Assembly: GCA_020226215.1 (NCBI GenBank)
Contig: CM035235.1
Coordinates: 2,369,151 to 2,433,150 of the forward strand
Length of the DNA: 64,000 bases
Source of the DNA: Sindora glabra
Lineage: Eukaryota > Streptophyta > Magnoliopsida > Fabales > Fabaceae
Direction: 5' to 3'
Shown here: positions 1-12,144 of the stretch, piece by piece
How positions within the stretch are numbered: position 1 is the stretch's first letter
Layout: each line of letters opens with the position of its first letter
Position numbers and translations under genes: made by a program
Notes under the pieces: generated by a model
Database searches by the model: none
Seen by the model: only the letters and a program-made list of their open reading frames with translations
Told to the model about the DNA's origin: nothing

Positions 1-700
1 TTATAAAATCTCACATTAGTTAGATTTAAGATTTAATTATGGTTTATAAGGTATCAAGTTTTAATACTTTTATAATTAAGACTAGTCATTAAGGTCAGTG
101 GACTAGGCCCAGCAGTTGTCATGGGTCAAGTAAGCTTGTGGCATGAATCTTTAACTTAAATGGCATTTAATGTCTTTTGAAAGTGTTATGCTTTTCTATA
201 TATATTGCATTTATATGTCTAGTAGTTAAACCATTTTTACTATTACCAAAAAATAATGCTTACATGAGTAAACATTCTATTATAAATCCTCACATTGGTT
301 AGATTTGATATTAAGTTTTGTTTTTAAGGCACTAAATTTAACTGGTTAAATAACCCAAACTAGTTTTTTTAGCTAATGGATTAGACTTAGTAGTTATCTT
401 AGGCCAATCAAACTTGGAGTGTTATAAATGGTATCATGCCACTCATATATTTCAGCTGGTGTAAATCTTAGGCTATAAGATTAGATAACCTAATAAGGAC
501 ATTAAGTTATTTGAGTGGGAGAGATCATAAAGCCTCAAATATGTTAGATTTGATACTTTAGTATTATGTATAAGGCACCAAGTCAGACTACTTAGATAAA
601 CACAAACTAGTCTTTTAGGATAAGAGATTAAACTTAGCGATTGTCTTAAACCAGTCAAGCTTAGGATATTACAAGATAAATGTTGCTAAAAATTTGTTTA
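1..700. repeat. Degenerate ~270-bp tandem repeat, about three copies
   Basis: Three diverged copies can be lined up, starting near 1, 280 and 535. Each begins with a stretch like CACATTRGTTAGATTTGA, continues through 'aaggcacyaag', and ends near 'ccartcaarcttg'. The wording resembles LTR fragments of plant retroelements ('cacattggttagat...'), but no coding sequence or LTR boundary is visible, so the origin is inferred. The short ORF at 473-658 on the minus strand lies inside a copy and is not a gene. Positions 701-1129 hold AT-rich sequence in which I see nothing. Confidence 0.5.
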
Positions 701-1129
701 AGGTGTGTCATTGTTACTATTCTTAAGGATTATTTTCACTATTGATGTGTAAAGTTTCTAGGTGCAGTAATCACCTAGAATATAACAAACTTTTTGAATT
801 GTGTGCACTCACAATTTAAAAGCATGAATAATATAACATAATACAACATCTAGCAAAATTTATTATATTTTAAAGGAGAATATGGAATATTTCTAAAGAG
901 CAAGAGTAATAGCAAAAAGTAGAAAACTCAAGTTTTCATTAGGTTAAATGTCTAATAGAAAGTAACTCTTTATAATAAGTAAAAACATTTTAATTAGAAA
1001 ATCAAAAGGTTTTACAACAAAAATAAAATTATAATCTAAACCACTTGAGATAGTTATAATAACAAAAATTTATTTTGTAATGATAAGATTTTATGACTAC
1101 ACAAATTAAATAATATCATAATTATCAAA

Positions 1130-2710
1130 AGACAAAATGACATATTTGGTCCCTTATCCCCTAAGTTTAATTTGAAGCAATTTTATCCCCTAACATTTAA
1201 AAAAATGTGTAATATTAACTAGTTGCCTAATGCTGTTAGATTTTAACAGAGGTACTTGTATGATATCCAACTTAACATCTTATATGGCATATATAAATTA
1301 TATTTTAATATTCTTATAAAAAAAGTCACTTTTGGTCCTCTAACATCTCCTAAAATTTCAAATTTGCCCTCTCCTAAATTTTATTTAAACCAAATTTATT
1401 CTTTAACTTTCCATAAATATAATCACTTCCATGTAGAGGCAAAATGTGACTATAATGTAATGACTTACATTGTAATTAATTAATGCAAATACTAAACAAA
1501 TCTAAATAATAATTTAAAAATAATAAAGAAAAATTACTTTTATATTCATAAATTTTTGTGCTCATAAAATAGTTTCTAATAATTTTGAATAAGTGTTTGA
1601 CACTATAAAAATGTGTTTTTAAATTTTAAAACTATATTTATTTGGATTTATTACTACTAGTAAATTTACATTCAAAACTAGAATTTATATGGTATACTGC
1701 AAGTTAGCTTTTAAGAATTTTATCTTCTAATATATAGTTTGGAATTGAACCTTAATGAGTTATGGTCTATTTTCATGGAATGTAACGTGTTATAATCCGT
1801 TTTCATAAAATGTACTTTATTTACTATATCAAGCACATTGAATAGTATTTTGTCCATACTTGGATTTCTTTAATATTTGCATTAATTAATCATAATGGAA
1901 GTCATCACATTATACTAACCTTTTGGTTAATTGAAAATGAAATTATTACATTATTATTATATTTTTAGATCTATTTTGTAACTAGAGTACATTTTTACTA
2001 CTTTCTTTGTAAGTTAAACCTTTCCATTATAATTTGTTAGAAGAATTTATCCAATTCTAACTTTCTTCAACCTCCAAAATCATACGAAGTCAATCTTTTT
2101 AGCTCAAGGCCATCGACCTATTGTTTTTAAAATTGAAATATAAGGAAAAGATGTATAGTAAATCTACTATAAGCAATGAATCTAAATAAATATAACCTTA
2201 AAATTTGAAAATACATTTTTACAAAATCACACACTTGTTCTAAATCCTTAATAACTATTTTGATATACATGACAATTTATAAACATGAAAGTAATATGTG
2301 TTTAAAGTTCTTTAAATTGTTATTTGGATTTGTTTAATATTTACATTGGTTAATTACAGTGAAAGTCAATATATTATAGTCACATTTTATCTTTATATAG
2401 AAGTGATTGCACTTTTAAAAAGTTAATAGATAAATTTAGCTTATTTAAAGTTTAAGAAACAAAATTCAAACTTTAGTAAAAATTAAAGGATTAAAAGTAG
2501 CTTTCTATTATAAGAATAATAAAATATTATTTATATATGTCATGTAAGATGTCATGTAAGTGCATATATTAAAAAAAAATTGATGTGTTAGTCAACTTGG
2601 TAACATTGCACATTTTTCAAAAGTTAGAAGATAAATTTACTTTAAATCAAACTTAAGGGATAAGATTGAAATTCCATTGAACATTAGAAACCAAATATGC
2701 TTTTCTATCT
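1130..2710. mobile_element. Large foldback element with ~550-bp inverted arms
   Basis: The left arm (about 1130-1680) matches the reverse complement of the right arm (about 2140-2710) along nearly its whole length. Matching blocks include CATATTTGG at both outer tips, TAATCC/TATCCC stretches, AAATGTGACTATAAT, and a shared AACAAATCYAAATAA. The arms surround a loop of roughly 450 bp. There is no transposase ORF. Long-arm foldbacks of this kind are usually non-autonomous Mutator-like elements or foldback MITEs. I could not identify a clean target-site duplication, so the family is unassigned and the ends are accurate to about 10 bp. The 75-codon ORF at 1256 lies in an arm and is not a gene. Confidence 0.7.
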
Positions 2711-3498
2711 TATATTTATATGGATTACATAATCCATTGATAAATTAAAAATAATATTAAAAAATATTATATGCATAAAAAATAAAATTCAAAATTAAGT
2801 TCCAAATCTTTCATATTTATTAGATTAAACTTTATAAATTTGTCTCACCATCTTTAATTCAATGACATCCTTTGATTTACATTTGAAACCCAAATTCAAA
2901 TTCCATTTTTTATGTATATAGTAACACTCTTACATAAATGAAGGATGACAATTATATAATAGTTGCTATTTAGTTAAAAATATCATTATTTCTGTTTAAG
3001 AGAATATTTAACATTTATGTAAATTAATGTGAATAATTATAAGAACTAAATAATTTATGGATCTTTTCCCAAAAATAAAGATGAGAGATCATGGCATGAT
3101 AATTGCCTATTTAATAGATTTAAAGTTGATATTTTGTCACTATGATAATTGAATTGCTTATCTCTAAATAAAAAGAATAGAAATTAATTCTAATAATTTT
3201 TTACTTTTTATGAATTATAAATTAAGTTTAGTATTGATTTTAACATTCAAAAATAGAGAAGGGAATTTCTTTTAAAAAAAATTCATCGGTAATTAATTTA
3301 TATTGATAATTTTTATATTCAAACTTTTTGTATTTAAATTTTTTACTTTTTTTTTAATCAAGCATTTGTTTATAATTTCAAATGGGCAAATATAAATATG
3401 TATGTGATATGATAACTATTTGATTGATCTCCTAAAAGAATTTCTTAAATCATTTTTTGTTAAAGAATAAGAATAATTTAGTATCATAACTACAATTT

Positions 3499-3537
<39 letters not shown>

Positions 3538-4182
3538 GTGCTTATGCTTCTATAATAGTTATTGAACATGTGAATTTTGAAAGTTATTAATACTGTGACC
3601 TAATTGAACATAATTGTTAAATAATAAAATGATTAAATTTAAGATTTTTTGTAATAACAACGTGTGAAAGAGCCATAAATTATAAATGAATTCTAGAATT
3701 TGAAATTGAATGTAATGTTTAGAAATAAGGAAAGGAATTTTTTTATTCAGAAAGAAAATAATATCATTTGTCTTCTCAAATTATTTATATTTATACCTTT
3801 TCATATTAATAATTCTCAATAACATAAGTGAAGGACAATGGTACAATAATCAAAATTTAATTAGAATATTACTATTTGTGTTTAAAAGAATATTTGTTGA
3901 TATTAATATGAATTAATGTAAATATTTATATAAATTGCATAATGTATAAAGTATAAAATTGCCTTTTAAAAAAATGTGCAATCTTTGTGTTCCTCCATTT
4001 CTTGTCATTTATGTTGGCCATTTTCTTGAATTCCAACTATGTTTCCAACCAGTCTTTTGCCTATCAATGTGATAATGGCAGACTAAATGAAGATAAGGTT
4101 GAAAACATCGTTGATGCTACTATTGATTTAAGTTAGTCTGGAACTCTCAGTTTTCTTATGCCTATTCTTATTATAACTTCTT
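2711..4182. other. AT-rich intergenic DNA, no gene seen
   Basis: I find no coding sequence here. The only clear feature is an (AT)n microsatellite at 3501-3534. Short phrases at 2880-3010 and 3780-3900 resemble each other ('aatatttaacatttatgtaaattaatgtgaat'-type), which suggests another diverged duplication, but the match is weak. Confidence 0.5.
3501..3534. repeat. (AT)n microsatellite
   Basis: An uninterrupted AT run of 34 bp. Confidence 0.95.
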
Positions 4183-4199
4183 TCAATACTACTCTATTT
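4183..4199. repeat. Left copy of LINE target-site duplication
   Basis: TCAATACTACTCTATTT is present here and identically at 4702-4718, bracketing the LINE fragment. Confidence 0.85.
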
Positions 4200-4701
4200 T
4201 TTTTAGTAGTAACGGAATTCATTAAAAAGCAAAAAACCAGAAGAAAGATTTACAAAATCCTGAACAACTTAGTGTCCCTAGCATCATAATCAAGGAATAA
4301 TATCACTCCATTTGGATGATACATCAAAATATTATTTCTATTACTAGAATAAACAGCAGCCTTAGCAACTAAATCTACCCTCCCATTGGCTTCTCTACAA
4401 GCATGCTACACTGAAGGGTTACCCAACTGTTACAAAAAGACCCTGAATTCTTCAATTAGGCTGTTAACATGAATAAAAACATTAGTAAGAGGATTAGAGA
4501 TAGCAAGGACAACAGAAAAAACATCAAGTTCAACTATAAGTAGGAGCAAGCCTTTGTCTTTTACTAACATCAGATCATCACGCAAACTGGTAACTTCTGC
4601 TGCAAAATTAGAGTAGATTCCTAATCCTCTGAAATAACCGACCACCCAATTATCATTCCAATCTCTGATCACCACAGCACACCCAACAAGCTTGGGTTGC
4701 C
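4200..4701 (-). mobile_element. 5'-truncated LINE with RNase H fragment and 17-bp target duplication
   Basis: Read on the minus strand, the sequence encodes a decayed plant RNase H-like domain (RVT_3 type): GCAVVIRDWNDNWVVGYFRG, then NFAAEVTSLRDDLMLVKDKG, LLIVELDVFSVVLAI, and finally HACREANGRVDLVAKAA. Two in-frame stops (near 4430 and 4405) interrupt it. The sequence then ends at a stop, a short 3' tail and an A-run (T-run on the plus strand at 4198-4206). The 17-bp sequence TCAATACTACTCTATTT occurs at 4183-4199 and again at 4702-4718, immediately flanking the insert. Truncation at the 5' end, a terminal A-run and a long target duplication are the signature of target-primed reverse transcription of a non-LTR retrotransposon. 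The element is dead. The ORF start upstream of 4701 is host sequence. Confidence 0.88.
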
Positions 4702-4718
4702 TCAATACTACTCTATTT
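4702..4718. repeat. Right copy of LINE target-site duplication
   Basis: This is the exact second copy of the 17-bp sequence at 4183-4199. It marks the 5'-truncated end of the inserted LINE. Confidence 0.85.
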
Positions 4719-5008
4719 AAACTCATAGAACAACGAGATTTCTTGTAATTCAATATTTACCATTATCTATATATATATGGTAGTTTATATCTAAAATTTG
4801 TAATTGAGTTATATTTATCTTAATGAGATATCAAACATGAAATGTGATTTTAATTTTTATGGATTTTATTTGCAATTTTCATTTAAAAAAAAAACTTCTT
4901 CTATTGGGAATTTGTTTGACCGTCATGGCAAAATGGATTGAAAATGGGAAAAAAAAAAAGGTCAGAAACTTTACAACTGATGTACATATTCTAGTACGGA
5001 TGTGGTTA

Positions 5009-5600
5009 TTCATAATTGATGCAGAAAAGTAGCTGGGTTAAATGGAAGTTTTTTAGGTAAAAATGCCGGACTTAAGAATAATAATGATATACGTAAAAAA
5101 ATTGAAAAAAAAATATATGTAAAAATCTTATGACAACTTAAAAAACTCATTTCGGTAAAGGCACATTCAAAAGCTTGCATATAGAAGTAAAATCCTTAAA
5201 AAAAATTAATGATGTTAATTATCTATAAAGATTATATTATCCATTAAAATGGTCAAAGTTTCAAGTCAGCGATTATCAAATCCTATTAAATAAACAAAAA
5301 AATAAAAAAAATTCAACGCGAATTTATTCATAATTGATGCAGAAAAGTGACTGAGTAAATGGAACTTTTTTAGCAAAAAAATGCAAAATTCATCAATAAT
5401 AATAATCGATTATTCCAAAATCTTAAAAGACTCATGTTGGTACAGGCACATTCAGAAGCTTGCATATTGGACTAAAATCCTTTATAAAATAACTGATAAT
5501 GATGATTATCTATAAGGATTGTATGATTTGTCTACCAAACTTGTCAAAGTAAATTCAAGTGAGCAATTACCATATCCTATTAAATAAATTAAAAAAATAC
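5009..5600. repeat. Tandem duplication, period about 318 bp
   Basis: Both copies start with TTCATAATTGATGCAGAAAAG (copy 1 at 5009, copy 2 at 5327). They share 'aaactcatKTYGGTA', 'GGCACATTCARAAGCTTGCATAT', 'GATTATCTATAARGATT' and the ending 'ATCCTATTAAATAAA'. There is no ORF. Because copy 2 lacks several small AT indels seen in copy 1, the duplication is not recent. Confidence 0.75.
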
Positions 5601-5830
5601 ACGGAGTTCACAAAATTTTCTTAATTAATATTCTGCCAAAAAATGGTTGATTCGTCATTAAAAAATGCAAGACTCTTCATTTCTATTCCTAATGTTTCAC
5701 TCCATTACAAACATATTCATTACAGATTAAGATTTAAAATTTTGTTCATTGTCATTTAAACTTTACATAACTATGAATAATCTAATCACTAGATGATAAA
5801 CAACTTGAATCATCAAAAGGTGAACTCTAA

Positions 5831-5979
5831 GGTACCCCTAGGGGTTTGGTACTTGGGGTGGTGTGGCAAAATACAGGTTATTGGATGAGATTACTAAATT
5901 AATGCTAAGATTTTTGTAATCTCATCCAATGATTTATATTTTACTATACTACCCTGAGCACCAAACCCCTAGGGGCACC
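5831..5979. mobile_element. 149-bp foldback MITE
   Basis: The left end GGTACCCCTAGGGGTTTGGT is the inverse of the right end ACCAAACCCCTAGGGGCACC. The two halves continue to pair inward through GGTTATTGGATGAGATTAC and GTAATCTCATCCAATGATTT, so almost the whole element folds on itself. The flanks are compatible with a 2-3 bp TA/TAA duplication, but this is not clean. There is no coding capacity. A fragment with similar wording (GTACCCCTAGGG) lies at 19945, in intron 5 of the RPP30 gene. Confidence 0.75.
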
Positions 5980-7800
5980 ATAACAAGCACCTCATCAAAA
6001 ATACACTTATTATCATTCCCTTGGTGTGCACTCTCTTTCAATAGGAATCTACAAAATAAAGGTAATTGTGAGAATGTGTTACTAAAATTAATTTTACTAT
6101 TACATGTTTCATCGTACTTAGAGTCTCTTTTTCATTTGTTTTGAGGCTTTTGAGTGCGATTAGACATTGCTATTTTAGTGTTTTTTGCATTGTATTATAA
6201 TTGTCATTCATCCTTTCAATCTCTCAAAACAAATTCTACTTGTGTTGAATTGCTTCCTACACCATAGTTTTCTTGCTTGACAATCTTTGAATCTACATTT
6301 GAATGTAATTTTCTTTCTTCCATTTCTGATAATATTCTATGTACTATGGAAAGTTTAAAAATATTTTTTTCTTGTAATTGAATCAATTTAATATTATTTT
6401 GCCTTTTTTAGTGCTAATTAGGAGCATGCATGAGCTTCAAAAATTTTACTTATATTTTTGATGCTAAAAATTTGAATAATGTAACCTTTATCTGGAAAAT
6501 CAATGTGTTCCCAATAATACCATTAATTTGTCGTGGAATAGCATTGTTTCCATCATCATCCTAAAATAGAATAATTAACTGAGTAGTTATGAATTTATTT
6601 TTATTTATATCATTTACAATATTTATGCTTTTTTGTAATAACAATGTGTCAAAGTACATACATTTTTTTGTTTACCTAGTGATTCAACAACAGTCATCTT
6701 GATTAGCTTCTTAACATTTAGGTCGAAAATAACAAATATTGTTATTTTAGTGTTGTCTTTAACTTATACTTCAATTATGTAACTGCATATATTATTCTTC
6801 TTCTTTTAGATTTACGTCTTTATATGAGTCTAAAAGATCATAAAACTTTTAAGAAGATCAAACCTTAAAACTGGATAATCAGGTTCTTTATTACAATGAT
6901 TACACTTAAGTTTTGAAATTAATTTTTTTTCAGCTTTCTCATGCAATTAGTGCAAGAGGCATAATACCAGTCATTTTCAATGCAAATCCTTTTTATGATA
7001 ACCATACAAAAGGATGTTGTTTCCTACAAAAATAAGAATATGTCATTATAATCATACTTATGAATTTGACAAATTTTGGTCAATTGTATTTAATTTATTT
7101 CTTATTCTTCACTATATGTATAGTTTAGTATCATTTTCACACTTTCATTTTTCTTTTTAAATCTATTGCAAATCAATAATTTTAGTTGAAACATCCAATT
7201 ATTCAATTGAATTTGTGTGCTCAATTGTAAGACTACATTTGTTTAGCAATTAGTCTTATTATATTTTGATGCAAGGACGCATGACATAAATATTTAAATG
7301 AATTATTTTTACCTTTGCTTTAGTTGGTAACCTCTTCCATATCTAAGTTTATATAAACTTTAAATGCACTTGTGATAGATAGCCAAATCTCAGTGTTCCT
7401 AAGTTTTAGAATAAATTGTTTAATAATAGTTGATGTCAGAATTAAAATTATTTTGATAAAATTTTGATCCGAGTATTTCCCTGTAAACCCTTCTGCCAAC
7501 ATGTCTTATAATGTGGCTTTAATTATCATTCTGCAACAATTTTAAAGTTACCTTTAAAAATAAAAGATATAAAAAATTGATATTTTATATGCATAACAAT
7601 TATTTGTTATTGCTTGTCCAATCTCTTATCTTTTAGTTTTTTTACTCTTCTTTTCACCAATTCATCTCATATTAAGATTTCTTTAATAAAGGGGACAACT
7701 TTAGTCTTATGATATCTACTTTATAAATTTGTAAGAATACTCATATTTTATAGATTAATATTATATATAATAACAACTTTGACATATAAATATAGTTTAT
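5980..7800. other. AT-rich intergenic DNA, no gene seen
   Basis: I see no coding sequence, repeat or structured RNA here. The short ORFs at 5929 (partly inside the MITE) and 7320 show no protein-like composition. Confidence 0.4.
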
Positions 7801-7805
7801 ATATA

Positions 7806-8075
7806 GTACCCATCTGTCGCAACATGCCTGTGGCAGGATTCGAGGGAGGCGAGCGGACTTCTAAGCCTCCTTCGGAAACATGATTTATTGTATGGTGTGA
7901 ATAAAAAGAAGATGGAGTTGTCACCAATCATTTTTTACCCATCTTCTTTTTATGGTATGATTAGAACACCGAAAGTAGTTTACATCCCTAAAGTTCTTAT
8001 TCGAGAGTAGGTTACATGTAAGGAAGGTGTTAGCACCCTACAATGTCCGTTCAATGAACGGTTGCCTATTTATTC
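7806..8075. repeat. Fragment of a common plant retroelement-like sequence
   Basis: This GC-richer block contains the phrases 'ggagttgtcaccaat', 'gtaaggaaggtgttagcaccctac' and 'gtccgttcaatgaacggttgcct'. I recognise the 'gtcgccaccaat ... ggtgttagcaccc ... cgtccgt' wording from repeats found widely in eudicot retroelements, as established experience rather than a search. Together with the downstream AT-rich tandem repeats, the paired palindromes at 9.37 kb and the CT-rich tract at 9.7-10.05 kb, it may be one decayed element of about 2.4 kb ending near 'gtgtcaacacc' at 10,235. No protein domain remains. Confidence 0.45.
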
Positions 8076-8159
8076 TAATTACATCTTATGTATTGAATTA
8101 CGATGGTCCTTATTGTATAACATGTGTATTTTCTTAAGAGTATAATTTTTAATTTTAGT

Positions 8160-9000
8160 TAAATTGTTGATTTGATTATCCAAATCTATCCAACTTCATG
8201 GTAGAATTTAAATAAAAAGTGCCTCAATAATGTTAAGTACCATTATGATTACACCTGCAATAGGATTACTTAATTTCAATACATCATAGGCACAAATTTT
8301 ATTATTTTTGAAAGATTTTATTTTATTATTTAAAAAAATTAAATAATTAATTGATTTAATTATTTAATCTTTTCAACTTTATGATAGGATCTGAATAAAA
8401 TAATGTGCCTCTATAATATTAAGTATCATTATGATCATTTCTGCAATCGGATTACTTAATTTTAATACGTCATAGGCATAAATTTTATTATTTGAATAAT
8501 TTTTTTATTTTATTATATTTAAAAAATATTTTTAAATAAATTTTATTTTATTATTAATGAATTATTATTTTATCTTTTTGTAAATATTTTTATTTCATTA
8601 TTTTATTTATGAATAATTATTAAAAGATTTTAATTATATTTTAAAATATTTTTAATAAAATAATTGTAATATAATTTTGTAAAATAAAATAGTAAAAAAT
8701 TTGTTTTTAATAATGTTATTTATTCATTTATTTAAAAGTATCATATTAATGATTTTTATTTAAGATTATCAAATTTATCTAATTTTATGGTCAAATATGA
8801 AATAAAAATTTAAAAAAATTAAAATTCTAATTCTAATATTATTCCAAAATTTTAAAGCATCAAATTTGTTAACTTCATGATAAAATAATTGCTCAGAAAA
8901 ATTTAAATCATAATTTAATATTATTTTGATAATTTTTGAAATATCAAATTTTCCTAACTTTATGATCAAATATGATTAAAGAATTATTCAGAAAAATTGA
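8160..9000. repeat. AT-rich degenerate tandem repeats (185-bp and ~85-bp periods)
   Basis: Two copies of a ~185-bp unit start near 8216 and 8401 (GTGCCTCAATAATGTTAAG / GTGCCTCTATAATATTAAG). Each ends in 'CATAGGCAYAAATTTTATTATTT'-type sequence. From about 8765 to 8990 a shorter unit repeats about three times ('atcaaatttNNctaacttYatgatcaaatatga'). There is no coding capacity. The ORF at 8775-8969 is a by-product of the repeat. Confidence 0.65.
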
Positions 9001-9051
9001 AATTATTTTATTGTACTTGCAACTAATTTTAATATTATTCCATCATCACAA

Positions 9052-9055
<4 letters not shown>

Positions 9056-9102
<47 letters not shown>
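9056..9102. repeat. (TA)n microsatellite
   Basis: An uninterrupted TA run of about 45 bp. Confidence 0.95.
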
Positions 9103-9105
<3 letters not shown>

Positions 9106-9365
9106 TATAAGTGTATATGATGAGTATAAAATAATTTTTATGTGTAAAAATATTGAGATTCCTTAATTTAATCAGCTCACTTAATTTTTAAAAGTATCTC
9201 TCACCTCAAGAATATTAAATAATTTAAACCTCCAAACTATTTTATTTTTTTCTATCATAAGAATTGTATAAAAATACTCTTGATATTAAATAAATATTGA
9301 TTAATTAATTTAAAAATAAAGTAACAAAATAAAAATAAAAAAACAAAAAAATACTAAAAAAGGTG

Positions 9366-9431
9366 AGGTGGGACGTCCCACCTTATCATTTAAACTTTGA
9401 AATAAGGACGTCCCTAAGGGACGTCCTTTAT
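9366..9431. repeat. Two adjacent GACGTC-centred palindromes
   Basis: GGTGGGACGTCCCACC is a perfect 16-bp palindrome. About 28 bp later, AAGGACGTCCC-TA-AGGGACGTCCTT forms a second near-perfect palindrome. Both carry GGACGTCC/GGGACGTCCC in a very AT-rich neighbourhood. They may be part of the decayed retroelement that begins at 7.8 kb. No function is assigned. Confidence 0.6.
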
Positions 9432-9714
9432 TTATTTATTTTTTATATATATTTTAAATTCTAATTTAATTACCTTTTCAATTACCTTTTTATAATTTTT
9501 TTAAATTCTTTTATTTCTTTATCACTTTTTTTTATTTTTATAGATACAAAAAACTAGTAATAATTGTTATTTTAAGATGTATAATTAAGATTTATTTTAT
9601 ATTCAAAATATATATTTAGGATTCTAAAATAATGAAAGTTCTAGCATTTCAAATACAAATTTAAAAAGAGTAAGAAATATGTACCTGATGATAAAGAATT
9701 TTTTTTAACAATTT

Positions 9715-10060
9715 TTATTACTCTTCCTTTCTCTGATTGCCTCTCCTTGCTCCTGTTGTTGTATTCTTCTTCTCTTTCAGCAATTCTTTCAAAAAAAAAA
9801 TTTTTTTTGTGATCTTTTCTAAATTTTTCTCCTTTCTCTAGCTCTCCTTTGCCTTCTCTTTCTTTTTTTTATGCCTTCTCTTTCTACTCTCTTTTTTTTT
9901 TGTATTTTTCCTTGTCTCTTTTCTGCTCTCCTCCTCTCTCTTTGGCTCTCTTTTGCCTCTTTATAAAATTGACAAAGGTCTCTCAATAATACTTTTTCCT
10001 TGTTTTTAAGCAAAATTGATGGAGAAATGTACTCGAGGGAAGAAGTCTTCAAAATTTTTT
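9715..10060. repeat. CT-rich low-complexity tract
   Basis: Repeated TCTCTTTC/CTCCTTT sequence on the plus strand. The 77-codon minus-strand ORF (9819-10052) is an Arg/Lys/Glu-rich translation of this tract and has no credible protein character. Confidence 0.6.
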
Positions 10061-10834
10061 GTTAGAATTTACAAAAATAAGTTATAAAACAATCGCCTAC
10101 ATTAAAAGTGGGGAATAGTTAGATATAATCATTTTTTTTATTTTTTTTATTTTTATTTTTAATTAATTCTTAATTAAAACTTTTTATTATTATTTTTTAA
10201 AATTTTATTTTAGTTACATTATTAACTGGATAAAATTGAGTGTCAACACCATCAAGTAAGTATTCTTGTGAAATCTATTTTTTAATTTATTAAAGAAAAG
10301 TAATTCAAATTTATGTTTTGGTATATGCGAATTTTGTCATTCTACTTTCTTCAATATAGTTAAGGCATAAAATTTGATCAAGTGGTTATTGTTAACAACC
10401 TTGTACTTTAGCCTATTTGTTATCACTCTAAAATTCCTAATTGAATAAATATGATCTTCCTCCAATGTTTGCATGAAACTATAAGTAACTATATTTCTAA
10501 TTATTGCATAAATATGATTATTTTGCATTTTATAACTATGTTAATGAATATATATATATATAAATTGATAATAATAATTAAATAACGTTTACTAACCTTC
10601 TCATCAAATACCATATCAATACTTATAAGATTGTTATTTAATTTAAAGTTGATGCCATTCCATGGTTAACTAACTTTAACTTTAATTTTCCACTCATCTT
10701 TTTCATCGTTGAGCACAAGGAAATAATAAAACTTTCTAGCAAATCTTGAGATTTTGAAGGATAAATATTTTGTGACTAAGTTGTATTAATTTTAGTTTTT
10801 AATTGTAGTTTTTATAAGTTGAAATATGTTTTTT

Positions 10835-11400
10835 TTTATTGTAACATGCACAATTTTCATTCTTTAAGAAAATTTAATTGTTATTAATACTAATAATTAA
10901 ACTATTTCATTATTATTTTTTAATAAAGCTTAATAATACATTATTAGCACTTCTTTATAATGTCTTCTCATCTTCTTTTATTGTAACTTCAATTACTTTA
11001 AAATGTATCACATTTTCTTAAGTCTTAATTTAATCTTTTTGTGATTAAATGCATTTAATTATTAATCAAAGCTATATTTATTTAATTAATGGTTTATTAC
11101 TTTTGGTATAGAAGATGCTTCTTCATGTTCCTTCATTGTAACTTATACAATTTTCATTCTTGAATAAAATTTTAATATTATTACTATTAAGAATTAAAAT
11201 TTTTATTATTATTTTTAATGTAGATTAATAATACATTACTAATATTTTTTATTATTACAATAATGGTATTTAATTATTATTATTATGACTAACAATTAAG
11301 CTATTTCATTACTATTTTTAATACAAATTAGTAATACATTATTAGTTCTTCTTTAAAGCATTTTTTCATATTTTTTATTGTAACTTCAATTGTTTGCCAT
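10835..11400. repeat. Diverged tandem repeat, ~300-bp unit
   Basis: Copies near 10838 and 11140 share 'attgtaacNtNNacaattttcattcttNaa', 'aataatacattaNtaNNactt' and 'attgtaacttcaattNNtt'. A third partial copy lies around 11290-11400. There is no ORF. The gap from 10,061 to 10,834 is AT-rich and shows nothing further. Confidence 0.5.
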
Positions 11401-11631
11401 ATTTATTTCATTAATGATCTATTAATTTTAATGTTTTTATTATTATTTCAATTAAATGAAATAATTTTAATATTCTTGCAAATAGGTTTACATAATTTAT
11501 ATACCATGAGAATACATGTCAAAAACAAACTTGCATACTCTACTTTTTATATAAATAATAGATACCTAAATTTTTAAGAAAGATCGAAAGCTCGACTAGC
11601 TCAAGTGTTTTTTATACTATTTTTGACATTT

Positions 11632-12130
11632 TGCTAGTACTTTTCATATAAACCTAACATAATTTACTAGTACGGATAAAGGTAACAATTATTCAATGGA
11701 TCATGTGGTATTTAGGCTTAACATTAATTAATTAAATAAATATAGATCCTATAATGGATAGGATTTGTAACCCAAGTTTTATTATAGAGGTCTTTACCTT
11801 GTTAAATCCTTTATTTCAATTTTTTGCTCCATCAAAGACAATTATTGTACTTTCACACCAATAAACATTGAGAAAAGGGTTTAGTTAAAGGATGATAATT
11901 CTATAACCTATGTGCTTTGATTTTAGGGATCAAAGGTTGTAGCATTAATTAAGGGTAGAAAGCACTTGCCAAATGAATGGAATTATGAAAGCTTCAGACC
12001 TAAGTTAGATTAAATTTTACAATTCCTTTCACATATGATTGTTATTTCTATTATAATTATCACACAATCTCATACTATAATTCAAGGCTAAGATTTGGTA
12101 ACTTAATTTAAAATCAAAATAATTTTTGTA
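11632..12130 (+). repeat. 5' LTR of the copia element
   Basis: It shares long blocks with 13691-14166, for example GTGCTTTGATTTTAGGGAT, TAGCATTAATTAAGGGTAGA and CACACAATCTCATACTATAA. Its right end is defined by the tRNA primer-binding site that follows. The terminal CA expected of LTRs is not preserved. Confidence 0.8.
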
Positions 12131-12132
12131 AT

Positions 12133-12144
12133 TGGTATCAAAGC
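12133..12144 (+). other. Primer-binding site (Met-tRNA type)
   Basis: TGGTATCAAAGC directly follows the 5' LTR and differs by one base from the canonical plant TGGTATCAGAGC. Confidence 0.75.

Noticed and set aside
1256..1483. 75-codon ORF
   Set aside because: It lies inside an arm of the foldback element and its counterpart arm is not open.
9819..10052. Arg/Lys/Glu-rich minus-strand ORF
   Set aside because: It is a translation of a CT-rich low-complexity tract.
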